Source of the DNA: Volvariella volvacea V23
Lineage: Eukaryota > Basidiomycota > Agaricomycetes > Agaricales > Pluteaceae
Direction: 5' to 3'
Length of the DNA stretch: 58,631 nt
NCBI GenBank assembly: GCA_000349905.1
Contig: KB722752.1
Location: forward strand, 669,620-728,250
The notes under the pieces: model-generated
The model's input: the letters and a program-made list of their open reading frames with translations, nothing else
The model's database searches: none
Told to the model about the DNA's origin: nothing
Program-made: the position numbers and the translations under genes
In this document: positions 11,649 to 24,370 of the stretch, in pieces
How positions within the stretch are numbered: the stretch's first letter is position 1
How the letters are laid out: each line of letters begins with the position of its first letter

Positions 11649-12201
11649 CTACAAAGTGCAGTGGCTGAAGTGGATGCACAAGCTGTAGATCACGGGCTCG
11701 ACTGTATCGGTGTAGAGGAGTACATACAACAGTAGGCTCGATGGTCCCAAAGGAGTGCTGGAGGGAGTCGAAGCGCATTCTTTAGCGCCACTTCTGAGGG
11801 GATGGACAGATGTTAAGTGGACAGGACGTGGGTTGGTTGAATGATATCGTAGCTTACCACAGACAACTAGACTAGAAAGTGCCGCTCCAACGAATTGATT
11901 TGCTGCCACAGAAATCAAACTCAACAACACCCTAACCCACGGGAGTGGATCGGAGAATGTGCCACGCCAACTGAGCATTTCCTGTAGCAACCTCCGTGAT
12001 AAACACCTCCGTCATTCTGATTCCAGTTTTGTGGACCTGCAACATTGAACAGGCAGTTTTCAGTGGCTTGTGGTGACCGACGATAGTCGCTGAAGATATG
12101 TAAGGCTTTCTCCGTGTAAGTAAACCTGCAATTTGGGCGTCGGGGCGTTCACATACCTGCCAGGCTATATGGCAGCGGTAGATAAGGACCAAACCTAGCA
12201 A
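11649..12201 (-). pseudogene. Fragment resembling a multi-helix membrane protein
   Basis: Minus-strand segments LLGLVLIYRCHIAWQ (followed by GTATGTG) and WVRVLLSLISVAANQFVGAA, with a good donor GTAAGC after LVVCG and a CCCCTCAG acceptor, resemble the helices and gene structure of Agaricomycete seven-helix proteins. No complete frame could be assembled, so it is either decayed or unresolved by eye. Confidence 0.28.
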
Positions 12202-13057
12202 GCCATGGCGCGTTGATTTTTGTGGCGTTCAGAATGGGCGTAGCTGTGAGCAAGAGACTTCAGATTTCCGACATGGTTGGATGGAGTTGAGGTGGGTGTT
12301 GCCCGTTACCATCAACGGGCATAAGTTACCCCTTTCTCACGGTCCTCAACGGATTATCATAACGAGCTCGACACCACAATCTTTTCATGTCATCGGGTAT
12401 GATAGCTTGGCGTGCGTTGTACGCACGCGTCAAGCTGTGATACATGTGCCAAATCGGAATTGGAAGTAAGGCGGAGTGAAATGAAGGCTGGCGAGCCCTT
12501 GATTGTTTCGCAGATACGCGAATGCAACGCCCCGTTCAGATACTGGATGACGCGAAATAGAAATGTTGAGGAGCGATCACAAGACTGCATTCCCCTCTCT
12601 CCACGGAAGCCGGGCAATAGAAGGAGCAAGACAATTCTCAGTGGCGATTCCGTTGGAGCTGTTGCACATATGCGATATTTATAACTCTTCGAGTATATCC
12701 CCAGAATCGCTTCGGCTTGGCGACTGCACTTGTAAGTGTACATGGATTGCTTTACCGCGGCTCAGATCAGTTACGATGGTAATAGTGAGCGGGGGTATTG
12801 AGCAACATGGCCATCAGTGAGTTCTAAAAGGGGGCTATTCTGACATAAAATCCTGCCATCACTGTCACTTGTTGGCAGGGTGCAGCATGGAAGGTAACGA
12901 GCCTTTCTAATTGCCCTCCTCTCAGGGTGGCGGTGCAAGCACGCTGCAGGCGTCTGATCTGACTTCGTCCACCCTTCGTGGAATAAAATCACTTGTTCAA
13001 GTGCAACACTTCAACCACCTACACTCTAACCTCAGCACGGGAAGTGCTATAGACTCG
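12202..13057. other. Unassigned stretch before the membrane protein gene
   Basis: Open frames occur on both strands (for example 12390-12743 minus and 12412-12684 plus), but none has recognisable domains or convincing introns. The stretch 10879-11648 is likewise unassigned. Confidence 0.4.
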
Positions 13058-15268
13058 ATGTCTCATCCATCAGGAGCGCTACCCGATTCCCCCTTCGATA
13101 ATCTCACTTTGACACCTCTACGATCTGGATTTAACGAAAAGCGAGGCCTCATCGTTCGGAAAGACAAGCAAAGAGTTGGGTGTTGGCAAGTTGTTCCATC
13201 ACTCCTCACTATTCTCATTGCTGGAGGTCTTGCCACCACCTTCTTGCTTTGGGTTGCAGTTATATATCGCGTGGACGTAGGGAAGAGCCCATTCGAATTA
13301 GGGGCCTTCATTGCAAACGAGGGTACTACGGTTGAGGAAGACGGTGCTAGGAGGGCGCGGTTGTTCGGGTTGACGCTGGCGTCTATCACAGTTGAGCTTT
13401 ACATTTCCAGTGATGACGATTGCTTTTCTTAACTAATCTGATCAATCATCAGACCCAAGCAGTCAATATTTCCGCTTCTTTCGTACTCTGGTTGGCAGCA
13501 TTTGTCGTAGCTAGTGCATGGCTGAGGCAACAGCAGAGGATAGCTCATGATGGAGTTAACTTACCAACGCCATTCCAGTACGTAGTTCACCTCAAGGGCT
13601 GTCCTCAGTATTCCTTAAGGACTTCGTTAGATACGGGCTCATGGTCAAACTATGCACTTCTGTCGGCATCAAGTCCATATACGATGGCCTCCAATACCTG
13701 CTGTTTAGGAGAAAGCGACCGGCTGCGCCCGCTATGCTCATCACGTCGCTCTTTTTTGCGTTTAACATCTATGCAACAACCCGTCTTGTCAGGTAAGCCC
13801 CCTTGAAATGTCTTTCAAAGTATCGCCTAACGCGCCCGACCTTCAGTATCGCTGACATCTGGCTACATGCGGATTCATTTACTATCATCCAGAATGTCAC
13901 CTCGCCAGTATCCGCAGAACTCCGTGAAAGAATGTATCAATTTGGTGTGGCCTTCAATGACAGCCTTTGTTCTGTGACTACGAATGGCATTTGTCTATCC
14001 ACAGACATCGGCTGGGCGGGCTTCACACCCTGGGTGTTCACTACCGGTCTCCTTGTCGCCGCCAATGCTTCTACCAACATCGTGTATGATCGCCAACTCA
14101 CCACTCCCTTATCTGTCATTACCCTCTCAGATAAAAAGGACCTAGCCGTGATCGTTCCAGCCGAAGTCAATCCAAACGTCATCTGGACAGCCCCTTCGTT
14201 TGGTATTCAGGCGGAATGCATCAACGTGTCACGGGAATGCATGAACGATCCTTCCAGACCCTCGGAGCTAGATTACAATTGCAGCTCAATAGGTTACCCC
14301 GAAGTTCCGTATAACGGAACGTTCATGAGTGGCGCAAGTGATATCACCCCTGGTCGAATACTATCCCGAGTTAACCAAACACTTGTGGGGTCGCAATTCG
14401 GGGCTTGGGACCTACGCCGCGGAAGCCTCCCATCCAATCCTCAGGAGTTTATAGTCGAGTTTCGTTGGCCAGTTAGTTTGAATGATGCTTCTAGCCTAAA
14501 ATCTCCCAACACATTCGCTTACATTCATACTACGGGTGTGGTACGGGCCTTCGCTCAATGTGCGCTGTCCTTCTACAATTTGACAATTCGGCACGAAGGT
14601 GGTAGATTTCAAGTAGTGGGAGAGCCCGAGAGATCTTCAGGGAGCTTTGTTGCCGTGATGTGGGGTCCTATGGTCGATCAAATGGTCAATCCGGTCCTGC
14701 ACTCTAACCTTCAGGTAAGCTGCTAGCTGTATGACGCACCCCCCACAATGTTTGCTCTTGCCACTTCCATGTCCAAGCGCGTGTCATTGCGGATCCTAAT
14801 GACGACAGTGTGATGACAGCAGTGAATCAAGAACTCGCTCGCATTTCCCTAGGGGCCTTTTCTGGCGCTACTATAAACGCTCCAACAGATACAGCCATAG
14901 TCTCCCGACCAACGCTCGTTTCTCGCTACGGTTTAACCCCCGTTCTAATCTACGTCATTCTTATCTATGCATACTGCCTCATGGCATTAGGCATGTTCTT
15001 CTGGGTATCCCTTATTAAGACCAATGTAGTCCAGGCACCAAGTGGCGAGACTTCAACGACACTAGAGCTAACTCAGCGTCAACTTGCTGACGCGCTATCG
15101 CTGGTTTCCGCGATCTTCCCACCACCTAATCAACAGCGAGGGGATATTACGGACAAGTTTAAAGAGGATGAGAGTACCCCTCGCTTGGTCGTTGAGGTCC
15201 AGCCTTCTGCTGACCTTACCTACCGAGTCAGGGAGCGTAAAGCATGGGAAGCGGACTCTGGCGCCTAG
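13058..15268 (+). CDS. Large basidiomycete-type membrane protein with glycosylated outer domain
   Basis: Exons 13058-13390, 13453-13577, 13631-13792, 13847-14714 and about 14777-15268, roughly 660 aa. Helices: SLLTILIAGGLATTFLLWVA near residue 50, SASFVLWLAAFVVASAWL, AMLITSLFFAFNIYATTRLV, and near the C-terminus GLTPVLIYVILIYAYCLMAL. Between the third and last helix lies a domain of about 300 residues with several N-x-S/T sites (QNVTS, YNGTF, NQTLV), expected to face outside. I recognise the layout from uncharacterised Agaricomycete proteins; no function is known. The last junction is odd: CAG|GTAAGC at 14714 and the only nearby AG (14776-14777) are out of phase by one base, although both flanking frames are clearly coding. 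Confidence 0.78.
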
Positions 15269-17208
15269 CCTGTCACGTTGTAGATTCTCTTTTGCATAGT
15301 GATCATACTCACGTTCTGATCTATCATCGCTCCGATTTTGAATTGTATTCTAGGACCCAGATTATCCATTCCTGTCTCGCAAGTGTGACTCCAGTGTATA
15401 CCATCTAATATTAGCATTCTCATTCCGCGAATTATCGTGTCGATCTCTGATCCGATGCAATCTCGATCCGATAGGCTTTTTTGATTCCGTTCCTACGAGC
15501 TCGTAATTGGAGTCCATGACCATGCACTGTCCCAGGGCGGTGCTCCGTTGCAAATCTTTTACGCACTCCAGGCGCGCGCTCTCCGCATTGAAATGACCTG
15601 AAGAAAGTTCCGGCCTCTAAGATACACTCCGAGGTTCTCGCAACCTCACTCCGTCGGGTACCCACACCTCCTAATTATGAGGAACTGCAAGTAACCATAA
15701 GATTTTGGGGCACGGTTCTAAGTCTAGCTCGCGTTTTTGGGTATTCCCACAAGGTTATCTTGAGCTCACTCTGATTCTTTAGTTGGACCCGTCTCCTTAT
15801 CCTCTCTTGCCTTGGTTTTGTCGCTAACGCTTGACCCATGGGCGTGATTTGGGTGCAAGCCCTTTACAGCGAACAAAGGGCTTCTTGAGACATTACACTT
15901 AAGGTGAATTAGCCTATCCTCAGGCGCTTAAAGCACTGGCTAGTTGAGACTCACAAGATAATAATAAAGATGTCTGATCTCTCGCCAACGTTACGAGAAG
16001 ATTCACATAAGGGCGAAGCCATTAATATTTTCATCATGCTTCATAGACCAGATTTGACTCTGTGTTTGTATTAATCGCAGTTATTGCAATCCTTTGGCAT
16101 CCTGCTAGTCCATGACCTGCCGTTTACAAACAGCTAGGCCATCGTTGTATTCACGAGATGCTTCTTCCAGCCTTGGTTTGTTAACTCTACGCCGAACTAT
16201 ATCAAGATACACCACTAGATTCACTCCTCCTCGCCCTCTTTGGCACTTCCTTAGCTCGATATGAGTTTTTATACTCTGCGTGTCAGAGTTCCAAGTTATC
16301 CCAATCAGGCTAGCTGGCTGGGACGTGGCGTCGTGTAGCGGCAATCCGACGGGATGTTAGTGCTGTAAGCCCCTCTCAGTTTTCCATATTAATACTGTGG
16401 CACCTGACACAATCCTAAGGCCACGGTAGATCCCGAGTCCATCTCAATACTCATCGCGACGTCACGGCACGTTTTGAGAGGAATTAGACTGTAGGGAGTT
16501 TCCGATTGAGTCATAGGCTCACAATGAGATACCAGGCATGGCGGGACATTCGCCTTTCCTTATTCCATATCGGATTCGGCTGGGCGTTTTCGAGCACATT
16601 CGATGAACTGAATTATTAGAAAAAATCTCAGCAGGCAAGCCTTACGTACATAACCTCCTTTTCTGTCATTCTTTGGGCAGGAGTTGGAAACATCTTGATA
16701 GCTCTTGGTTTTTCCAATAAACCCCACACTGGTGTGCGGATCATGCAACCGAGGTGGACGAGATTTGATGGATCTCACACGCCGGGATCGGTGCCTGGTT
16801 ACAACCCATCCAACATTATTATACACGAGACGCAGCATGCCAGAATATACAGGCGCATTGTAAGGCCACGGGCTCTCTGGATTGGTTATTTCTACTCGTG
16901 TCCAGTTTCTCCCTTTCCTGTATGAAATTTTCTGTGCTTTTTACAATGACCTTTAAGACCATCCTCCATTAGGCATTAGAGTCCGAACTGGGGTTGGGGT
17001 TTGAATTTCATAACATATGTCTCGGCCAATCCCCATATGTGCAGTCAAGATCAGATCACCAACGCCACCTCCAGCCTTTCAAGGTTTAAGCATTTGGACT
17101 TGGCAGAGGCTGGCAAATTTTAATAGCGATGTACTACCCGGGTGTATTCACCACCGTTGTTCCCTCCTTTCAACACTCTCGCCCAGCTCTTTTTCCCCTC
17201 CCTTGACC
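15269..17208. other. Unassigned 1.9-kb stretch
   Basis: No frame with domain, splice or composition support was found on either strand; the longest open frames are 70-110 codons and look random. Confidence 0.45.
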
Positions 17209-19025
17209 ATGAGTGATGTAGCTGTCCCTACAACTCAAGGAGCTCTTTTTTTGGGGGGATTGTTTGCCACGTTGTATGTTGAAAATTCACTCTGTTTACA
17301 TGTTCACATCCCAACGCTTCCTCCAGTCTATCGGGAACTGTGTCGATTCAGTTCTTGATATACCTGAAACTCTACAGTGATGACCTTCGTCGCACACGAT
17401 TCATGGTGGGCCTGATGACGTTCGTCCCGGGTGATGGCTGATATAGAACGTGGTAAAGGTTTCGCTTATATGGTGAGCGCCTGTTTGTACATCATTTCTT
17501 TGTGAGAATTCGAGCGGTGCACTCCAGGTTATTGGATTTTTTTCACACCATCTGTATCTGGACGTCTCTGTGGGGGTATTTGATAGCAAGCTTTAGCGAT
17601 GTTGAGCGCATTGAATATATTCGATGGTACGTGATTCTAAGTGTTTGCTCGACGTGCGCCGCTCATGTCGTTGTATCTCAGGGATTTATCTGTGAGTTGT
17701 GCCTTTCACTAGGTGTGGAGTGCTTACGAACGACTCTTCTATTAGTTGACTGTCCTTTTAACGGTGAGCGACACGCCTTATTGATGTCCGATAAGCTATT
17801 CAGCGTACCTAGGCTCTGCTCATAATCCAAGTTCACTTGTATGGCTTCATCGCAATACTGTCACCACTGTCAGTGTACTGACACTTTGTTTAGCTTCTTT
17901 GCCTATAGGATCTTCCTTCGTACGCTCAAATTTATATCTACTTGACTGGTGCTGATTACTACTAGTGAGCAAGCGTAATTGGTTGCTTGCCGGGCCTATG
18001 GTGAGTTTCGCTTTGTTGGCACTAACCACGAGTCTCTAACCTGAGTATGATAATATAGGTTATCCTCATCATCTCCCGATTTGGTACGCAACCTAAGTTC
18101 AATGAGCCTGACACGTGCTTAGTGATACATGTTTTCTAGCGTCCGCCACTGGTGGGTCCTTTCTCCGACAGGAAATAGCCTACTCTGAATCTACTCAACC
18201 TCAGCCACGACAATTGAAATGTAGGACCCGAGAAATTAAAAGGAAGGAGGAGAGTTGACATTACTATCGTCTAGGATCGTGCTTGCCAACTTTTCGGACT
18301 TCAAGGCTCGTTTTCGGGTAGGCTCACGATCTGCATTTGCATCGGCGACAATTCAATAATCCTCGCCCAGTGGTTGTTTACGCTTGGGTTGGCCTTATCA
18401 TCTGCCATCGACGTGACTATTACCGTCTCTATGTCACTTTATCTTCGCACAAACCGTACTGGTGTGCCTCGGTATGTTCAACAGGTCCTTTTTTGCTTTT
18501 TACTAAAAGAGCGCAGCATCAATCGGCTCATCGATTCGCTCATTTTATATGCTTTTGAAACCGGTTCATTGACTACGTATGTACCTATCTTCTGGAAACA
18601 TTAGAGTTCAAATAATCCGCATACAGTGCTGGAACCATTGCCTCAATGATCTGCGTAAGTCTTCATTTATTTAATCTTGGGAGCCCGCCTTCATTTTCTC
18701 TAGTGGCTTGTGATGGACTATAATTTAGTTTTCATGGGCTTACATTTCATTATCGCTAAATGTAAGTTCTACGTCTCTCTTTTGGATGCTCGCTCACACG
18801 CCCCATTAACCAGTCTATGCAATCTCCCTTCTTGTCGCGTAAGCATAGTTCTCTGACTGAGCGATGCGCTTTGGGACAATAACCCCTTCTAGACTAAATA
18901 CTCGCCAGAATTTACGCAAGTCGAGGTCTGATGGAACTGCTGTTCTATACCTGGATACGCAACGGCCCTTGGGAGGCGGCCGAGATGATATGGTAATGCA
19001 CGGCGTACCGGGATTTTTGTTCTGA
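17209..19025 (+). CDS. DUF6534-like seven-helix membrane protein, 18 exons
   Basis: Exons: 17209-17273, 17327-17405, 17447-17472, 17528-17626, 17682-17691, 17746-17763, 17813-17838, 17894-17919, 17966-18000, 18059-18083, 18140-18155, 18275-18317, 18371-18471, 18517-18576, 18627-18654, 18704-18761, 18814-18838, 18893-19025; 290 aa, one frame throughout. Landmarks fit the Agaricomycete seven-helix family: start MSDVAVPTTQGALFLGGLFA, LIWLLDFFHTICIW, VHFFFAYRIFLLSKRNWLLA, WLFTLGLALSSAIDVTITVS, TIASMICWLVMDYNLVFMGL, and the tail ALNTRQNLR. The C-tail of about 45 residues is polar and cytoplasmic. Two internal exons are only 10 and 18 bases. Exon 11 uses a weak donor (GTCCTT). Related proteins are thought to be receptor-like, but no ligand is known. 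Confidence 0.88.
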
Positions 19026-19568
19026 GTATTTATTCCCACATTACCTTCTCCAGGCCACGACTGATGAAGGTATCGGAAAAGGGCGGGTGCGTTCTGAGCG
19101 TTTAACCCTACCGACAGAGAGCTTACCATCGTGTTAGTTGGAGATTAATGTTGTAAGGAGTGTCGAACAATCCTCGAGCAAATAGTCGCTGTATGACATC
19201 TAACTGAGATACCCAAAAAAACAAGCACGTAAATCCTATGAAACCATGCATTAAGAGCGCTCACCGATGTTGCCATCTCGGATCAAATTACGCTCTGCAT
19301 CAAATAGGTCACAATGTGCAGTACAGGTGAAATGATTGACCCTCCTCAGAAGTCAGGGTGTCGGGATCTCGTGAGATGATGCGCCCGTAAAGGGGAAATA
19401 GTACCTGAGCGGGCAAGCCCTAAGACCGAACTTTGGGAAACCACGTATACAAACCGCAGCGTCCGTCACTTATGGCACCTTCATTTCAACCTCCATTTCT
19501 CACCATTAGGAGCATTAGAGGTCGCCAAGAGTGAAACATATAGGGCCAACTTCAGCCACTTTCAGAGG

Positions 19569-19575
19569 TATAAAT
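19569..19575 (+). promoter_or_regulatory. TATA box of the PQQ dehydrogenase gene
   Basis: TATAAAT lies 34 bases before the ATG at 19609, followed by a pyrimidine-rich leader; spacing fits a fungal core promoter with a very short 5' leader. Confidence 0.5.
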
Positions 19576-19608
19576 CAACCTTTCTCTTCGTGAGCAACCG
19601 CTGACGCC

Positions 19609-21163
19609 ATGGTCATGAAGACTATCGTTCTCTCTCTTGCATTCGCTTGCTTTGCACGCGCTCAGACGACGTTCCAGCCGGCAGGCGCTTCATTCAGGGC
19701 CCCCGTCACTGTGGCGTCCGGCTACTCTGCTCACGTCATCTTTTCCAACCTCACAGCCCCACGAGGCATCACTTTTGATTCGGAGAATAACCTCCTTGTA
19801 GTGGAGCGCGGCTTTGGTGTCACTGCCTTCACTCCTACCAATACTCCTAGTGCTGGCTATGAACGAACGGTGGTCTTCGAACATACCGGCCTCACTCAAG
19901 GCATCCAGGTTGACGGGAACAAACTATATGTAACAACAGCTACTGAAGCTCTTGTTTACGACTATGACCCAGCTACTAAAACCGTGGCGAGCTCTCCCCC
20001 TTACCCTACTGTAACGGGTATTCCTGGAGATGGAGGTATTTTAATTCTAATACTCCCCGACTTGATTCCTGAAATGCTCAACTATAGAACTTACAACTCA
20101 TACCATCGAACTGGAGAAGAATGCCAACGGAGATACTATTGGTTTACTAATCGGGTCGGGGCCCTTGACTAATATTGATCCCACTGCCCGTGACCCAGCC
20201 AATGGTCGCTCTCAAGTTCGCCGTTTCCTATTCCCAGAAGTCCAGATCTTGATCTATCCACCGCCACCATTGTCATGGTCTTCGGGCCAAGTTATCGCCT
20301 ACGGCATTCGAAACCCGGGTGGGTTCGCATTCACCCCAGGATCCCATCTTCTCGGAAACAAGCGACTCGCCATCGTGGAGAACGGTGCCTCGATCGATAA
20401 CGCACCGGGGATGACTACCGCTTTCGCAAATGACAACCCCGCGGACGAGATCAACATTGCTACGTTCCCGGCCTCACCAAGCACACCTTTCACCCCCAGG
20501 TCCTATGGTTTCCCCGACTGTACGACTTTATGGAATCCTCAAGCTGACCCAGTTGGAGTTCCCCAATTCGTCTCCTTCCAACGGGGTGACCAATTCAGTT
20601 TGAATATCGACCCAACATTTGATCAAGCATGGTGCGAGGACCCAGCAAACAACGAGCCCCCATCCTATGACTTCCAGGTGCGTGAACTGACGCAAAGACA
20701 CGAGAAAAAGCTGATTCCTGTCTTAGTCCCATTCCGTTCCCCTTGATATTAAATTCTATACCCTTTCAACTTGGCATAATGGCGGTCCAAACCGTTTTCC
20801 AGCATCTAGGATCGGCGATGCTTTTGTATCTTTCCGGGGCTCCTTCAATAGGATTCCGCCCACCGGTTATGGAGTTGTCCGGTACGCATGAAAAATAGTC
20901 TTATGGATCCTTTCTCAACACCCTGCAGTGTTCCTTTCTTACTGGGACATCCTCTTCGCAATATCGCATATTCCTTCTTGATACAAGCCACAGATCTTAA
21001 CACCTGTCCTGGTTCCTGCATCCGACCTGTAGGTTTAGCATTTGGTGTTGATGGGCGGTTGTATGTTAGCAGTGACTCTAGCCGAGAGGTATGGTTGAAC
21101 TCCAAGATCGTTTAAAGTAGCTGATCACCTTAACAGATCTTCGTTATCGAACGCGATTCTTAA
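19609..21163 (+). CDS. Secreted PQQ-dependent sugar dehydrogenase (sGDH/AA12-like)
   Basis: Five exons: 19609-20035, 20088-20677, 20727-20881, 20929-21088, 21137-21163; 452 aa. It probably oxidises sugars outside the cell using pyrroloquinoline quinone and passes electrons on, as described for fungal AA12 pyranose dehydrogenases. The first 19 residues form a signal peptide (KTIVLSLAFACFARA, then QTTF). Motifs typical of the soluble glucose/sorbosone dehydrogenase beta-propeller are present: LTAPRGITFD, YGIRNPGGFAF (the Arg-Asn pair contacts PQQ in the bacterial enzyme), FRGSFNRIPPTGYGVV and RPVGLAFGVDGRLYVSSD. No C-terminal cytochrome or cellulose-binding domain follows; the protein ends in IFVIERDS. 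The second ATG, two codons in, is an equally likely start. The gene appears intact. Confidence 0.9.
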
Positions 21164-21493
21164 TCTGATTATTCAGGCCCTGAGGTGTTTTGCGAGGTGT
21201 AGTAGTCGTAGTGTCGGTACTTTTCCAATTGATATGTTGTATGCTAGTAATTTTATGCATTCAAGAGAAGCCTACTCTTATCACTGAGATGAACGATTCG
21301 GATCCAGGGATGCAATTAAATACAATCCAATTCGACAACCAGATAGCGCCCGGGTACCTGGGTAGGTCGTTTCATCTCTCTTACATGGACTATCACACGT
21401 AGATCTAACGATTGTCCCCATTGACTTTCACGACTGTCTCCACAATTCGCTTATATTTAGATATGGGCTACGAAAATCTCCACCGCATTCCAC

Positions 21494-21505
21494 GTAATTT
21501 CTTAG
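21494..21505. repeat. LINE target-site duplication, 3' side
   Basis: GTAATTTCTTAG directly abuts the poly(T) tract of the LINE and is repeated exactly at 30903-30914. Confidence 0.85.
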
Positions 21506-24079
21506 TTTTTTTTTTTTTTTCTTTCTATTAAGGCTGTAGCTAAGTAGGGCCCCCCCCCGAAGGGAAAAGAGAAACGGATGAGAGTAACTACAGTATCGAG
21601 ACTATCAAAGAGATGAGGAAAGAGACTGTGAGCAACTACGTATCGCGGCGAGAACGCCAGTGAAATGTGTACGTATACAAGTAGGAGACCGGGAGCGAGC
21701 ACTAGAGAAAAAGAGGAATCACGGGAGCTACATGTGTATGGTACAACTATGGTCCAGTACGTATACGGTGTTACAAGCTAAACTACAAATGTCCATTAGA
21801 AGGAGATCGCACTTACCCGGGAAGGGTGGGGGGAGCACCTTCGAACGTGAATGCTAAGGGGTTTAGTTTCAGCCACTCGAAGTAGCTAGCCATGATTGAA
21901 GGAATCTTGCTTCTGCCGACCTTAAGGGGACTGAGCTCGATGTGTCTGCGGAACCTAAGGTTTCGATCTTGAATCGGCCTGATGCATCGCATCTTGCTCT
22001 CTGTAGGGGTGAGTGCTGGTATGGGTCTCGACTCCCTGCACTCGAACACGACATGGTAACGGTCCTGATAAACGTAGCACGAAGGGCAGTGGGTGGGTTC
22101 ATCAGGGAAGAATTTAGATCGGAATTGTCCGATTGGGGCATGTGCCGTGATAGAGCGGACGAACTGAGCGAAACGTTTGGTATCACCGCCGAATTTTTTC
22201 ATGTGGATTCCGCCCTGGTTCTTCCAATTCGAGTGCTCCCGAAGGAAGTGGCTAGATCTCCCCCAGCGCTCCGCTGGGAGGTTTTTCCAAATCTCCAGAG
22301 CCTTTCGGTCGATCTCGGCTCGTTCCCACGCGATAGACCGGGGTATGGATACCGTCTCGGGTCGGACCAAGGCGGCCGCCTTTGCATCTTTGTCGACCAT
22401 TTCATTCAGTTCTATGCCCTTATGGGCCGGACAGTGGATAAAGGTCACAGTCCTCTTATCATCTGCATTCATCCATGTCCTCACCGCTCGTATAATCGGG
22501 ATCGATAGTGATTGGGCTGCATGCGTATCGGCTGAGAGAAGGCATTTCATCGCCGCTGACAATGAAGCGGCGATTACGAGATGGTCGGGGTGCCTAATCT
22601 CCGGAAATATCGGATCGTTGCCCCATATCCGAACAAGGGGCATATTGGCTAAAGCGTGGAGGACCCCCAGACCCATGCCGTACACTTCTGCTTCATAGTT
22701 GGTGCACCTCCCTGCAAATTTCTTGCCTGAGACGATCCTCTTGCTCTGCGAATAGGCTGTGTACGCTGAGCCCGAGGCATGCTGATGGTCATTTTTCTCA
22801 CTCCCATCCGAGAAGATGATGATGGGGGTAGTGTCGATATGGGACAGTGAGGGTGATTTGATTTTGTCGACTCGACCCGCTATCAGCTGGTCAAACTGTT
22901 CTTTTCTCGCGACAGAGTATGCGTGGTAGGCGTTGGTAGCCGATTTGGGTGGGTGGGCGAGGTCGAAGTGGATCCTGTGTTTGTGAGTTTCCAGGAGCCT
23001 TTTGCCGGGCGCGTTCTTGGGAACTAGGAGGTTCCTTCGTTCTTTAACCGGGTGTTTGTTATTGTGTCAACGTATATGCTCAACGGGGGAATCAGATGAT
23101 CCCAACCTGGTTGTTGAGGCGTGAGTCGGTGACGTCGCATTCGGGTCGTATAGGATGACGGATAGCGGATGTGAGGGATAAGTGGTCTGCCATCGCGTCG
23201 TATATCTCCTATAGAATCTCTCTAGGTGGATGTTGAATGGGAGGCATCCCGCCGCCGACTCTAGGGAGCCAATGGGGGTGGTGTGGAATGCACCTGTGAT
23301 CCAGTGAAGGGCCCTGTTTTGAGCGACTTTGAGGATTTCAATTTTGTGTTTGACCCGTTTTCCGTGCGGCCTATACCAGAGTTGGAATCCGTAGGTCATG
23401 AGAGGCATTATACACCCCCTATACAGCATTCGTTTGTGCTTCGGTGTAAGCCCCCGCACTGAGTTCCCGAGTAAGCTATATGAGATAGAGGTGGAGAATG
23501 CTTTATTAGCATAGAACGAAATGTGATATTTAAACGAAAGAGAAGAATCGAGGAAAAAACCTAGGTATCTCCACGTTTGTTTTTCTTTGAGTGGAGTGTC
23601 GCCTGTGTATGGGGCTTCTTCTAAGTCTATAGTAGGTGTCGTATCGTGCGTAAGCAAAGAGGGGGCCCCTTTAACTTTTGTAGTATAGAAGTGTTTGAGT
23701 TCCGTCTTTGCGTGCTCGACGATCAGGCCAAGTTTGCCCAAGACATCCCTCGTTCTTATGTAGCGACGTTTCAGACGCTCGCAGTTGTCGACAAGGGTAT
23801 CACCCGTCGACGCCCATACACCGTCGTCAACGAATATCTGTAAGGCATCCTCATCATCCCCAACCTCGTCAGTAAGGGTTTTAAGACCTGGCGCTATGTA
23901 TAGGGCGGAAAGAGTAGGGGAAATAGCTGAACCCTGTCCCAGGCCGACATCGATCGGGAAGGATTCAGATTTATACTCGCCTAATCTATATGTCGTGGTC
24001 CTCCCTCGAAAATAGGATTCGAAGAGGGAGGTGTATTTGTGATTAAAGCCCTGTTTGGATAAAATGTCACAGTTTTCCA

Positions 24080-24370
24080 TGTTTGGTCATATTTGTTGCA
24101 TGATTATATCANNNNNNNNNNNNNNNNNNNNNNNNNNNNNNNNNNNNNNNNNNNNNNNNNNNNNNNNNNNNNNNNNNNNNNNNNNNNNNNNNNNNNNNNN
24201 NNNNNNNNNNNATAACCTTCATGTATATAAGGCTTGTCCCTCTGGGTTTCGCTCCCCAGATCAATCAATTTTGTCTCTTAAACTGATACCACCATCATCT
24301 GAGTATGCTCAACCCCAGCATGGTGACTCTTCTCCTGCAAGATTCCTTGTTAGTCGGTTGTCCCGTAACA
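24080..24370 (-). mobile_element. LTR-like insertion inside LINE ORF2, with assembly gap
   Basis: The segment splits the reverse transcriptase between ALNRVL and MENCDILSKQGF. On the minus strand it begins TGTTACGGGACAAC and ends ACCAAACA, as LTRs do (TG...CA). The part 24212-24370 aligns base by base, with few changes, to 58307-58470 on the other strand. A 100-base run of N (24112-24211) hides the middle. No target duplication was seen. Confidence 0.7.
24112..24211. other. Assembly gap (100 N)
   Basis: A round 100-base run of N, so the true length is unknown; it lies in repetitive LTR sequence, a usual cause of scaffold gaps. Confidence 0.99.

Noticed and set aside
18814..18840. Seven-helix protein seemed to end at TAA after FYAISLLVA.
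   Set aside because: The TAA is inside a GTAAGC donor; the next exon gives ALNTRQNLR, as expected for the family tail.
20165..20746. The PQQ dehydrogenase seemed broken into several short frames.
   Set aside because: Four introns with GT/AG ends rejoin all parts in one frame of 452 residues.
21942..22698. Long plus-strand frames (188 and 173 codons) opposite the RNase H domain.
   Set aside because: They are antisense shadows of LINE ORF2, which has recognisable domains.
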